NCBI RefSeq assembly: GCF_004341845.1
Contig: NZ_SLVB01000004.1
Span: 372,001-436,000 of the forward strand
Source: Novosphingobium sp. PhB165
GTDB lineage: Bacteria; Pseudomonadota; Alphaproteobacteria; Sphingomonadales; Sphingomonadaceae
Direction of reading: 5' to 3'
DNA: 64,000 nt
This document shows, in pieces, positions 26,824 through 34,788 of the stretch. How positions within the stretch are numbered: the first letter of the stretch is position 1; each line of letters opens with the position of its first letter. Made by a program: the position numbers and the translations under genes. The notes under the pieces are model-generated. The model was not told where the DNA came from. It did not search any database and saw nothing but the letters and a program-made list of their open reading frames with translations.

Positions 26824-27591
26824 CTATCCGAAACTCGCGGCGAGCGAGCCCATCAGCAGCGCCCAGCCATCCACCATCACGAACAGAAGCAGCTTGAAGG
26901 GGAGAGAGACGACCATCGGGCTCATCATCATCATGCCAAGGCTCATCAGGACCGAGGAGACGACGAGGTCGATCACCAGGAACGGCAGGAACAGCATGAA
27001 GCCGATCTGGAACGCGGTTTTCAGCTCGCTGGTGACGAAGGCGGGCAGCAGTATGGAGAATGGTACGTCGGCCGTATTGGCGAAGCGCGGGGCTTTTGCC
27101 ATGTCCGCGAACATGGTGAGGTCGCGCTCGCGGGTCTGGCGGATCATGAAGGCGTGGAATTCGCGCCCGCCTGCCTCGATCGCCTGCTGGGCATTGATCT
27201 TGTCCGCCGCGTAAGGGGCGATGGCGCTGGCGTTCACGCGCTCCAGCGTGGGCGACATGACGAAAAGCGAAAGGAACAGCGCAAGGCCGATCAGCACCTG
27301 ATTGGGCGGCGATTGCTGAAGTCCGATGGCTTGCCGCAGGATCGCGAGAACCACCAGAATCCGCGTGAAGCTGGTCATCATCAGCACCAGACTGGGCAGG
27401 ATCGTCAGCAGCCCCATGATGAGCAGGAGCTGGAGCGACATGCTCATGCCCGGCCCTCCCGGCCCCGAGCCCGTGCCGCCTATGGAACCAAAAGCCCGGT
27501 CCAGCGCGCCGGGGATGGCGGACTGGGCATGGACCACCAGCGGCAGCAGGGCTGCGCTAAAGGCCGCCGTCAGGGAGAGGGCGCGCTTCAT
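26824..27591 (-). CDS. fliP: Flagellar export gate protein FliP
   Basis: 255 residues. Starts with a cleavable signal peptide (MKRALSLTAAFSAALLPLVV, then HAQ), as in Salmonella FliP. Landmarks: MTSFTRILVVLAILRQAIG, PPNQVLIGLALFLSLFVMSP, and the C-terminal FQIGFMLFLPFLVIDLVVSS. Core subunit of the export channel. ATG 27591 overlaps the fliO stop by 4 bases. Confidence 0.94.
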   Translation of the reverse strand: MKRALSLTAAFSAALLPLVVHAQSAIPGALDRAFGSIGGTGSGPGGPGMSMSLQLLLIMGLLTILPSLVLMMTSFTRILVVLAILRQAIGLQQSPPNQVLIGLALFLSLFVMSPTLERVNASAIAPYAADKINAQQAIEAGGREFHAFMIRQTRERDLTMFADMAKAPRFANTADVPFSILLPAFVTSELKTAFQIGFMLFLPFLVIDLVVSSVLMSLGMMMMSPMVVSLPFKLLLFVMVDGWALLMGSLAASFG

Positions 27592-27869
27592 GGCGCCGCT
27601 TCCTCGATGGCCCGATCCCGCGCAGGAGCCTCCGCAAGCCGCGTCAGCCCCTGCCGCGAGGCGGAGACGAGGATCTCCCGCCCATGAAACTCGATCACCG
27701 CCAGCTTCATCGTGGGCGACAGCATCAGCGTTTCGACAATCCGCACCGAACGCCCGGCAGCGGGCCCGCCGACGCGCTCCTGCATCCTCCGCGCAAGCCA
27801 CAGGCATCCCCAGATCAGGGCCGCGATCAGCGGCAGCAGCAGGACCAGCTTGAGCAGATACCAGCCCAT
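27588..27869 (-). CDS. fliO: Flagellar biosynthesis protein FliO
   Basis: 93 residues: one N-terminal membrane helix (YLLKLVLLLPLIAALIWGCL) and a basic cytoplasmic part with VRIVETLMLSPTMKLAVIEF, the FliO core. It helps assemble the FliP ring. Identity rests on weak family similarity plus its place between fliN and fliP. Confidence 0.85.
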   Translation of the reverse strand: MGWYLLKLVLLLPLIAALIWGCLWLARRMQERVGGPAAGRSVRIVETLMLSPTMKLAVIEFHGREILVSASRQGLTRLAEAPARDRAIEEAAP

Positions 27870-27875
27870 CGCCGC

Positions 27876-28196
27876 TCACCCCTGCACGCCGGGTTCTGCG
27901 CTTGCCCCGGCCTCAGGCAGCGTGGCGGAACCCGGCGCCGATGCGTGGTCATCGCCGGTCATCTCGACGATCCTGAGCCCGAAGCGGCCATTGTGCGACA
28001 CGACCTCACCCCGGGCGATGGGCTTGCCGTTGACCAGCACGTCGAGCAATTCGTCGGTCATGCGGTCGAGCACGACAAGGCTCTCCGGCCCCAGCGAAAG
28101 CACGTCGCGCAGCTTCATCTGGGTGCGCCCCAGTTCGACCGACAGGCGCACGTCGACATCGCGCAGGAATTCAAGGCTGCGGGGATGGATGCTCAT
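27876..28196 (-). CDS. fliN: Flagellar switch protein FliN
   Basis: 106 residues of the SpoA type: FLRDVDVRLSVELGRTQMKL, then VLVNGKPIARGEVV and RFGLRIVEM, the canonical FliN core. Forms the bottom of the C-ring with FliM. ATG 28196 gives normal length; the frame stays open upstream into fliM. The last 20 residues are an extra Ala/Gly/Pro tail. A 70-base gap to fliM is the largest within this operon. Confidence 0.92.
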   Translation of the reverse strand: MSIHPRSLEFLRDVDVRLSVELGRTQMKLRDVLSLGPESLVVLDRMTDELLDVLVNGKPIARGEVVSHNGRFGLRIVEMTGDDHASAPGSATLPEAGASAEPGVQG

Positions 28197-28266
28197 GGGA
28201 GCCGTATTCCGGATGCAGGAGGCATGGTCGAAACCCTCGTCAGAAAACCGATGGAAACGCGTGACT

Positions 28267-29202
28267 TCAAAAAGCGTGCGCGATCTGGACCGCGACCCGG
28301 TCGTCGAGTTCGCCCACCGCCCCGGAGGCAATCGTCCGGCCATCGACCTGCAACGGGATGCTGCGGGCGATGGCGACGGGCAGAACGTCGCCCGGGCGCA
28401 AGGTGGAGAGGCGCGACATCGCGATGGGCATGTTCACGAGCACGGCCGTCACCTCGATAGGGACCGATGCGAATGGCTCGGTGGTGGGATCGGGCCGGGC
28501 CTGCCGGTGGCGGCGCACGACGGGTCGGCGCGGTGGGGTGGTCGCGGCGGCAAGGGTGGTGACGGGAAAGGCCAGTTGGAGCGACCACGGCGCAACCCCC
28601 GGTTCCGCAATCTCCAGCGCCAGCGTGAGCAGGTCCGCGGTCATCGGGAAGGGATCGAGCTGGCGCAGGCTGTTATCCCGGCGCAGCGCGCGGATGCGGT
28701 GCTCCTCGCTATTGCCGTCACCGCCACCACCGCCGTTTAGGGCCGCCCCCAGCGCCTCGGAAAGGCTGGCTTCGATGCGTTCGATCAGCAGCAGTGCCGA
28801 GAGCGGCAGAGTCTCCGGGATCGTCTCAGGCGCTTCGCCGCGTCCGCCGAAGGCGCGATCGACGATCCGCAACATCGAATGCGCCTCGAACGTCGCCAGC
28901 AGCGGAAGGCCGGTGGGACCGAGCACCAGCAGCGTGTGCATGGCAGGGCCCTCCAGATCGGCTTGCAGTGAGGTGAGCGTGCCGTCCATCGGCATGCCCA
29001 CGCGCACCAGCGGCGGCTCGCCACCGGACAAGTGCGCAAGAGCACCGGCAAGGGCACGGGCCAGCCGCTCGCCGATCAGCGAAAGCGTCGGAACCAGTTC
29101 GGCAAGGCCGGGCACTTTGCCCAGAAGATCGGCCGAGTGCCGGGCCTTCATGCGTTGCCCGGCAGCGTCCGCCGTGGGAGAGGATGCCATGGCCGCGCTC
29201 AC
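28267..29202 (-). CDS. fliM: Flagellar switch protein FliM, lacking the CheY-binding peptide
   Basis: 311 residues. The middle domain (LLVLGPTGLPLLATFEAHSM, then LRIVDRAFGGRG) and the C-terminal SpoA-type domain (FASVPIEVTAVLVNMPIAMS, then LRPGDVLPVAI) identify FliM. The usual N-terminal LSQxEIDxLL, which docks phosphorylated CheY, is not seen; the protein starts SAAMASSPTADAAGQ. GTG 29202 overlaps the fliL stop (GTGA); ATG 29190 is a possible alternative start. No chemotaxis genes lie in the window. Confidence 0.87.
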   Translation of the reverse strand: MSAAMASSPTADAAGQRMKARHSADLLGKVPGLAELVPTLSLIGERLARALAGALAHLSGGEPPLVRVGMPMDGTLTSLQADLEGPAMHTLLVLGPTGLPLLATFEAHSMLRIVDRAFGGRGEAPETIPETLPLSALLLIERIEASLSEALGAALNGGGGGDGNSEEHRIRALRRDNSLRQLDPFPMTADLLTLALEIAEPGVAPWSLQLAFPVTTLAAATTPPRRPVVRRHRQARPDPTTEPFASVPIEVTAVLVNMPIAMSRLSTLRPGDVLPVAIARSIPLQVDGRTIASGAVGELDDRVAVQIAHAF

Positions 29203-29810
29203 TGGATGATGAAGTTGCGGAAGTAGACGTTCTCGACGCCGCCGAAGCCTTCCTTCTGGATCAGCACGCGGTTGATCGCGTCGGTCATCCGCTTCTGGAG
29301 GCGGGCCTTGCCGTCGAGCGTGTAGACGTCGTTCTCGGGCGTATCGGCCAGGATCGCGAGCAGCCCCGAACGGATCGCCAGCTCATGCTTCTTGAGCCAC
29401 TGCAGCACGCGCCCGTCGTAGCGTGTGGAGCAAGCAAGGCTGAGCTGGATCAGCGAGTCCGATCCCTTGAGGTTCGAGGTGAAATCGTCGGAAAAGGTGT
29501 AGTAGGCGGTGCGGTACTGATCGCCGCCGTCGCCATCGACTTCCTCGGCGCCGCTGTCCTTCGCGGCGCTGTCGTCCTGCTTGGGCATGTAAGGATCGGC
29601 TTCTCCCTTGCGCACCAGCCTGGGCAGGTTGTCCTCCTTCTTTTCGGCATGGCTGCCGACCATGCCGGAGGCGACGAGGGCGAAAGCGGCACCGCCGCCG
29701 CCCAGGGCGAGCATGCCCACGCCGATAAGGATCAGGCCGAGCTTGCCCTTGGCCTTCTTCTCGGTCCCGCCTTCAACGGCGCCGTCCTTGGATGCTCCCT
29801 TGTCGCTCAC
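29199..29810 (-). CDS. fliL: Flagellar basal body-associated protein FliL
   Basis: 203 residues: basic cytoplasmic N-terminus (KKAKGKLGL), one membrane helix (LILIGVGMLALGGGGAAFAL), an acidic linker, and a periplasmic FliL domain with LKGSDSLIQLSLACSTRYDG and the C-terminal NVYFRNFIIQ. FliL surrounds stators and supports torque. Twenty-seven bases after fliK. Confidence 0.9.
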   Translation of the reverse strand: MSDKGASKDGAVEGGTEKKAKGKLGLILIGVGMLALGGGGAAFALVASGMVGSHAEKKEDNLPRLVRKGEADPYMPKQDDSAAKDSGAEEVDGDGGDQYRTAYYTFSDDFTSNLKGSDSLIQLSLACSTRYDGRVLQWLKKHELAIRSGLLAILADTPENDVYTLDGKARLQKRMTDAINRVLIQKEGFGGVENVYFRNFIIQ

Positions 29811-29837
29811 TGTCGGTGTCCCCTGAATGCTGCCGGA

Positions 29838-31325
29838 TCAGGCGTAGATGCCGCCACGGTCGGTGCGCGGCGCGCGGGCCGGACGGTCGTCGCGTCCCGT
29901 CAATTCGGTGCCGCTGGGTGCGGGCGGGGCATGGCGACGTTCGCCGTCTTGCCTGCCCGTGGAGGTGTTGCCGGTCTGGGCGGAAGCCTGCCGTTGGTCC
30001 TGCTGGAAGGTGCCTGAGCCGGTCTGCGTCTGCGTGCCGTTGCCGGACTGCTGCCACGCTTGCCGCGCATCGCCGCCCTGATCACCTCGATCACCGCCGG
30101 CGCCGCCCGCCAGCGATGCGGCGACGCCTGCGTGGACGGCGGCTCCGAACGCCGGGTCGGCGCTGGCCATGGTCACGGTGAGGCCGCTGCTCTCCGGACG
30201 GAATTGCAGCGAGACCGAGCCGAACTCGGTGTGGCTGACCGCCGTGCGCACCACTTGCGACCCCGCCGCCTCGCGCGCTTCGGCAATACGGCTCACCAGC
30301 GTGGCGAAGTCCTGCGGTGCAGGCGCTGTGTCACGAGAAATCGCGCCGGTTGCCGCCGGAACGGGTGCGCTCGCGTGGGCGAGGGGCACCTGCGATGGCG
30401 CCAGCGGCTGGCCGATTTCGCCAGCCGATGCGTCGTGGAGGGAGGGAGGTGCTGGCTGTCGGTCGGCAGGCAGGGTGGCACGCTCGTCGGTCTGCGCGAC
30501 TGCGGTGGAGGCAGCCGGCATCTGCGCGGGCCGGTCGGCAACTGTCGGCTGGACCGTAGCTCCCCCGGCATCCACGGGAGCGGTGGACGGCGACGCGGTT
30601 GCAGGCTGGGTCGGCTCCGTGGGCGACGTCGGGGTCGGAGGCGTCGGAGCTTGCGCAGAGAGTGCGGCGAGGACGGGGTGAGGCGGGGCGGCCCCGTTCT
30701 TTGGATTGTCTGCGGATGTGGTTTCGATTGGTGCGAGTTGCACTTGCGCGAAAGCCGTGGACGCAGCGGCTTGCGGTGTCGTCAGAACGGCGGCGCCGGC
30801 AGTGTCGGGCAAGGCTGCCTTGGGTGCGCCAACATCCGCCATCAGAGCGACCGTCGTCGCCGGTGCTGACGGACCGACCCCAACGGGCTTGGCGGCGACG
30901 AACGCGGCAGGCGACTGCGCGGCTGCCGGCTGGGGTGCCGGTTTGGCCGGGATCGGAGACAATACGGCCAGTATGGCCAGCAGTGCCTCTGCCGGGTCGA
31001 TGTCTTTCGCATCGTCCGCATCGACAGTCGGGTCCGATGGCGTATCGCGGTTGTCCGCTTTGGCCGGAGCTGCTTCGGCGCTTTGTGCCAGTGCCGCTGC
31101 GGCAATGTCCGGCAGGGCTTTGCCGGTCGTCTTGCCGGGGGTGGGGACCACTGCCGCATCCACCTCGGCCGAAATGGCTTTCACGGCAATCGGCACCCTG
31201 CCTGCAGCGCCATCCAGAATGGCCGCGAATCCGGCGTTTTCGGTGCCGCTGGGCGTTGAACCGGTAGGAGAACCGGCCGTCGTCGCCGGGGCGCCCTTGG
31301 GCGTCGAAGCGGAGAGCGGGGTCAT
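29838..31325 (-). CDS. fliK: Flagellar hook-length control protein FliK
   Basis: 495 residues from ATG 31325; an alternative TTG at 31367 would add 14 residues and overlap fliJ. The long Ala/Pro/Thr-rich N-terminal and middle parts fit an export ruler. The C-terminal Flg_hook domain is at about 345-420 (FATLVSRIAEAREAAGSQVV, then RTAVSHTEFGSVSLQFRPES) and precedes a Gln-rich tail. It measures the hook and signals FlhB to switch. Neither start has a strong ribosome site. Confidence 0.85.
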   Translation of the reverse strand: MTPLSASTPKGAPATTAGSPTGSTPSGTENAGFAAILDGAAGRVPIAVKAISAEVDAAVVPTPGKTTGKALPDIAAAALAQSAEAAPAKADNRDTPSDPTVDADDAKDIDPAEALLAILAVLSPIPAKPAPQPAAAQSPAAFVAAKPVGVGPSAPATTVALMADVGAPKAALPDTAGAAVLTTPQAAASTAFAQVQLAPIETTSADNPKNGAAPPHPVLAALSAQAPTPPTPTSPTEPTQPATASPSTAPVDAGGATVQPTVADRPAQMPAASTAVAQTDERATLPADRQPAPPSLHDASAGEIGQPLAPSQVPLAHASAPVPAATGAISRDTAPAPQDFATLVSRIAEAREAAGSQVVRTAVSHTEFGSVSLQFRPESSGLTVTMASADPAFGAAVHAGVAASLAGGAGGDRGDQGGDARQAWQQSGNGTQTQTGSGTFQQDQRQASAQTGNTSTGRQDGERRHAPPAPSGTELTGRDDRPARAPRTDRGGIYA

Positions 31326-31359
31326 GTCTGCGAAGTTCCCGGATCGATCATGGTGATCG

Positions 31360-31785
31360 CTATTCAAGTCCCGTGCCAGATGTCCGGCGGCCCGAGAGCG
31401 CGGGGGTCTGGCTGGCCTTGGCGATCATCCGTTCCTGCAAGGTCGCGCGTTCCTCAATGGCGGCGCGGCGGCGTTCGGCGGCGGCGAGCAGGATCTGCTT
31501 GGCATCAGCAATCGATTGCGCACGCTGGGCATCGCCCTCTGTGCTGCGGCTGATCGCCTGCAACCCGCTGATGAAATTGCCGACCTGATGGAGCGCCGCG
31601 CCATCGGTCATCTCGCGGCGGCTGGCATAGTCCGCCGCCAGTTGGCGCGTCCGGTCGGAGAGCGATTTCAGCTGCGAAAGCGTACTTTCCGCTTGGGCCG
31701 CTTCCAGCACGGCGTTCTGCTTGGCGATGGCGCGGATCTTTTCGAGGCGCCGCAGCCGGACGAGACGCTGGCGGTCGGCATTCAT
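31360..31785 (-). CDS. fliJ: Flagellar export protein FliJ
   Basis: 141 residues, nearly all helical and charged (RLVRLRRLEKIRAIAKQNAV), consistent with the FliJ coiled-coil stalk that couples the FliI ATPase to FlhA. Sequence is poorly conserved; the call leans on coiled coil, size and position 3 bases after fliI. Confidence 0.82.
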   Translation of the reverse strand: MNADRQRLVRLRRLEKIRAIAKQNAVLEAAQAESTLSQLKSLSDRTRQLAADYASRREMTDGAALHQVGNFISGLQAISRSTEGDAQRAQSIADAKQILLAAAERRRAAIEERATLQERMIAKASQTPALSGRRTSGTGLE

Positions 31786-31788
31786 GGC

Positions 31789-33126
31789 TCAGTCCGCCAG
31801 CAATTGCGCCAGCTGCGCGGTGCTGGCGGCCATGTCGACCACCTCCCGCGCGGGCTGGCTCAGGAACGTGGTCAGCGCCTGATGCATGGCAATCGCACGG
31901 TCGAGCTGCGGGTCGGCTCCGGCGCGATAGGCGCCCATCAGCACGAGGTCGCGGTTCGCTTCGTAACTGGCCGAAAGTGCCCGGAACTGGCGCGCGAACT
32001 GCTGGTGTTCGGGCGCGACGATATCGTTCATCACCCGGCTGAGCGAGGCGGCGATGTCCACCGCCGGATACTGCCCGCGCTGCGCCAGATCGCGCGAGAG
32101 CACGATATGCCCGTCCAGGATCGAGCGCGCGGTGTCCACCACCGGGTCGTCCTGATTGTCGCCGTCGGCCAGCACCGTGTAGAGCCCGGTGATCGATCCG
32201 CCGGTGGCCGCCGAATTGCCCGCGCGCTCGACCAGCTTGGTGATCGTCGCCAGCGCGGAGGGCGGATAGCCCCGCGCGGCGCCGGGCTCGCCCAGCAGCA
32301 GCCCGATTTCGCGCGCGGCGTGGGCGACGCGGGTGAGGCTGTCCATGATGAGCAGTACGCGCTTGCCTTTCGCGCGGAAGTGCTCGGCCATCGATGTCGC
32401 CAGCATCGCCCCGCGCAGTCGCAAGTTGGGGGCATGATCGGCCGGGACGGCGACGACGATGGTGCGGTCCTTCATCCCGGCCCGCATGTGACGCTCCACG
32501 AAGTCGGAAACTTCGCGGGCGCGCTCGCCGATCAGGCCGACGACGACCACGTCCGCGCCCTGTGTCTCGGCGGCGCCGCGCGCGATCATGTCGATCAGCA
32601 CCGACTTGCCGACGCCGGACCCGGCCATCACCCCGATCCTCTGGCCCACCCCGAACGTGGTCAGCGCATTGAGCGCGCGCACGCCGGTATCGAACGGCTG
32701 GCGGACCGGGCTGCGGTCGAGCGCCGAGGCGCGCACCCCTCCGGAGGGCCATTCCTTGCGGCTGTGGATCGGAAAACCGCCATCGATGTGCAGTGCCTCG
32801 CCATCCACCGCGCGGCCGAGGAAAGGTTCGCCCACCGGCAGCAGGCCGGGCCGCCCTTCGGCCCAGACCCGCGCGCCGGGGCGCAGCAGGATGGTGTCGC
32901 CCAGCAACATCATCATTGTCCGGCCGTTGCGGAATCCGATCACTTCGGCGGCGAGCGAAGTCTGCGGCCCATGCGAGATCCGGCAGATCGCACCGACCGG
33001 AACCGACAGCCCGCTCACTTCGAGCAGCCCGCCATCGCAGGCGGCGACCAGACCGTAGCGGCGCGGGGCAAGGTCGATCGGTCCGGTGACAAGGTCTCCC
33101 AGGATCGATTCGTAGAGCTTCAGCAC
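31789..33126 (-). CDS. fliI: Flagellum-specific ATPase FliI
   Basis: 445 residues from GTG 33126, overlapping the fliH stop by 7 bases. F1-beta-like: Walker A GSGVGKS at 169-175, Walker B VLLIMD at 257-262, the export-ATPase stretch GLIGERAREVSDFVE, and SITGLYTVLADGDNQDDPV. Hexameric ATPase that prepares substrates for export. The frame runs open far upstream as a shadow of fliH; the GTG gives the normal family length. Confidence 0.94.
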   Translation of the reverse strand: MLKLYESILGDLVTGPIDLAPRRYGLVAACDGGLLEVSGLSVPVGAICRISHGPQTSLAAEVIGFRNGRTMMMLLGDTILLRPGARVWAEGRPGLLPVGEPFLGRAVDGEALHIDGGFPIHSRKEWPSGGVRASALDRSPVRQPFDTGVRALNALTTFGVGQRIGVMAGSGVGKSVLIDMIARGAAETQGADVVVVGLIGERAREVSDFVERHMRAGMKDRTIVVAVPADHAPNLRLRGAMLATSMAEHFRAKGKRVLLIMDSLTRVAHAAREIGLLLGEPGAARGYPPSALATITKLVERAGNSAATGGSITGLYTVLADGDNQDDPVVDTARSILDGHIVLSRDLAQRGQYPAVDIAASLSRVMNDIVAPEHQQFARQFRALSASYEANRDLVLMGAYRAGADPQLDRAIAMHQALTTFLSQPAREVVDMAASTAQLAQLLAD

Positions 33127-33788
33127 TGCTGCAAGGCCTCGGCAATCGCGCGGCGCCATGTTGCCGGGCCGTCCTCGACCCCGCCGGAGCCGGTCTCGAT
33201 CCGCACCGTGCCGCGTTCGAGCGTGCGGTCGGGCCGGATTTTCCATTCGCTGTGCAGGCGTGGGGAGACGAGTTCGAAATCGCGGGGGTTGAGGTGGACC
33301 ACCCGGTCGTCGTCGGCCCGCGACAGCATCGAGACGGCCACTTCGATGCGGCGGCCGAGCGCGGCGGGATCCAGCGCGAGCGGGGCAATGGCAGCCTCGC
33401 ACAGCGCGGCCACGGTGTCGCGCAGGCGCAGGCGCAGTTCCTCTTCCAGCCGATCGTCGATCCGCGCGAACGAGAGCGAGAGCCGCTCGCGCGCGGCGGC
33501 ATCGGCGGCGGCTCGCTGCGCGGCATCCTCGGAAGCCTGTCGGCTGCCTTTGGCGTAACCGCGTGCGAAAGCCTCGGTAAGCGGATCGGGCGCTTCGGGT
33601 TCGGGAACCGGCGGCGGGGGATTGTCTTGCGGATCCGCTTCGAGAGCAGGGCCGCCAAAACGGACATCCGGGCGGAACTTCGCAGGCTGCGAAAGCGCTT
33701 CGAACAGCCACGAGGAGGGTTGAGACCGCTCGTCTTGTTCCGGCTTTTCCCGGCTGAAGCGGCCCAGCGAGAAGCCCAGATCAGACAT
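33120..33788 (-). CDS. fliH: Flagellar assembly protein FliH
   Basis: 222 residues. Charged N-terminus, Ala/Arg-rich helical middle (AQRAAADAAARERLSLSFAR), and C-terminal VVHLNPRDFELVSPRLHSEW, typical of FliH/YscL. It binds FliI and regulates its ATPase. Overlaps fliG by 8 bases and fliI by 7. Confidence 0.87.
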   Translation of the reverse strand: MSDLGFSLGRFSREKPEQDERSQPSSWLFEALSQPAKFRPDVRFGGPALEADPQDNPPPPVPEPEAPDPLTEAFARGYAKGSRQASEDAAQRAAADAAARERLSLSFARIDDRLEEELRLRLRDTVAALCEAAIAPLALDPAALGRRIEVAVSMLSRADDDRVVHLNPRDFELVSPRLHSEWKIRPDRTLERGTVRIETGSGGVEDGPATWRRAIAEALQQC

Positions 33789-34788
33789 ATTCGTCGTCGC
33801 CCGAACCGAAGATGATGGCCCCCTCGGCCGCCAGCCTGCGGGCGATGGTCACGACTTCCTTCTGCGCCGCGACCACGTCGGCAAGCTTGGTGCGTCCGCG
33901 CGCGGCGATCTCGTCCTTCACGCCGTCCGCCGCGCGTGTGGACATGGCGCGGAAGAACACCTCGCGCTCGTCCTCGGTAATCCCCTTCAGTGCATCGATC
34001 AGCGCATCGCTGGGGACATCGCGCAGCAGCGTGCCCATGGCCTTGGGATCGAGCACGAAGAGGTGCTCGAACTTGAACATCTCGTCCTCGATCTGGCGCG
34101 CCAGCACTTTGTCGCGGCGAGTGAGGTCGCCCATGACGCGTTTTTCGACGACTTTGCTGACGCCGTTGACGATGCCCGCAGCCTCGCGGATGCCGCCCAC
34201 TTCGAACGGGCGCTGGCCGTGGAAATCGGCGATGCGGCGCGCGAGAAGGTCTTCCAGCATCTGGATCGCCTGCACCGTCACCGGCCCCAGCGTGGCGATG
34301 CGATGGACGATCTCCGGCTGAACGGCTTCCGGCAGCGCATGGAGCACGGCCGCGGCGATCTCCGGATCGAGCTGGACCAGCAGCACGGCAATGGCCTGGG
34401 GATGCTCGTCGCGCACCAGTGGCACCAGCGAGGCAGCGGTGAGCCAGCGTGCCAGTTCGATGCTGGAATGGCGCGGAGCCTCGGGCTGAATGCGGCTCAT
34501 CAGGTTCTCGGCCTTCACTTCGCCGATGGCCCGGGTGATCATCGTGCGGACCTGACCGACCCGGTCATGGGCGGCGATGCCCAGCGTCTCGGTCTTCTCG
34601 ACAAAGCCGGCGATGGCCTCGGCGATCAGTTCGGGCCCGATCTCGCCCAGCGCGCACATCTTCTCGCCCAGCTTGCGCAGCTCGTCCGGCTCGAATTCGG
34701 CAAGGATGCGCGAGGTCTGGTCCTCGTTGAGGAGCATCATCATCACCGCCGCATTGTCGGCAGGTTGCAGGGGTGCGGTTTCGCTCAT
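33781..34788 (-). CDS. fliG: Flagellar motor switch protein FliG
   Basis: 335 residues. N-terminal MS-ring binding part (NAAVMMMLLNEDQTSRILAE), middle armadillo helices (HSSIELARWLTAASLVPLVR), and C-terminal torque domain including FVLDPKAMGTLLRDVPSDAL and FFRAMSTRAADGVKDEIAAR, where charged residues meet MotA. Overlaps fliF by one base. Confidence 0.94.
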   Translation of the reverse strand: MSETAPLQPADNAAVMMMLLNEDQTSRILAEFEPDELRKLGEKMCALGEIGPELIAEAIAGFVEKTETLGIAAHDRVGQVRTMITRAIGEVKAENLMSRIQPEAPRHSSIELARWLTAASLVPLVRDEHPQAIAVLLVQLDPEIAAAVLHALPEAVQPEIVHRIATLGPVTVQAIQMLEDLLARRIADFHGQRPFEVGGIREAAGIVNGVSKVVEKRVMGDLTRRDKVLARQIEDEMFKFEHLFVLDPKAMGTLLRDVPSDALIDALKGITEDEREVFFRAMSTRAADGVKDEIAARGRTKLADVVAAQKEVVTIARRLAAEGAIIFGSGDDEYV

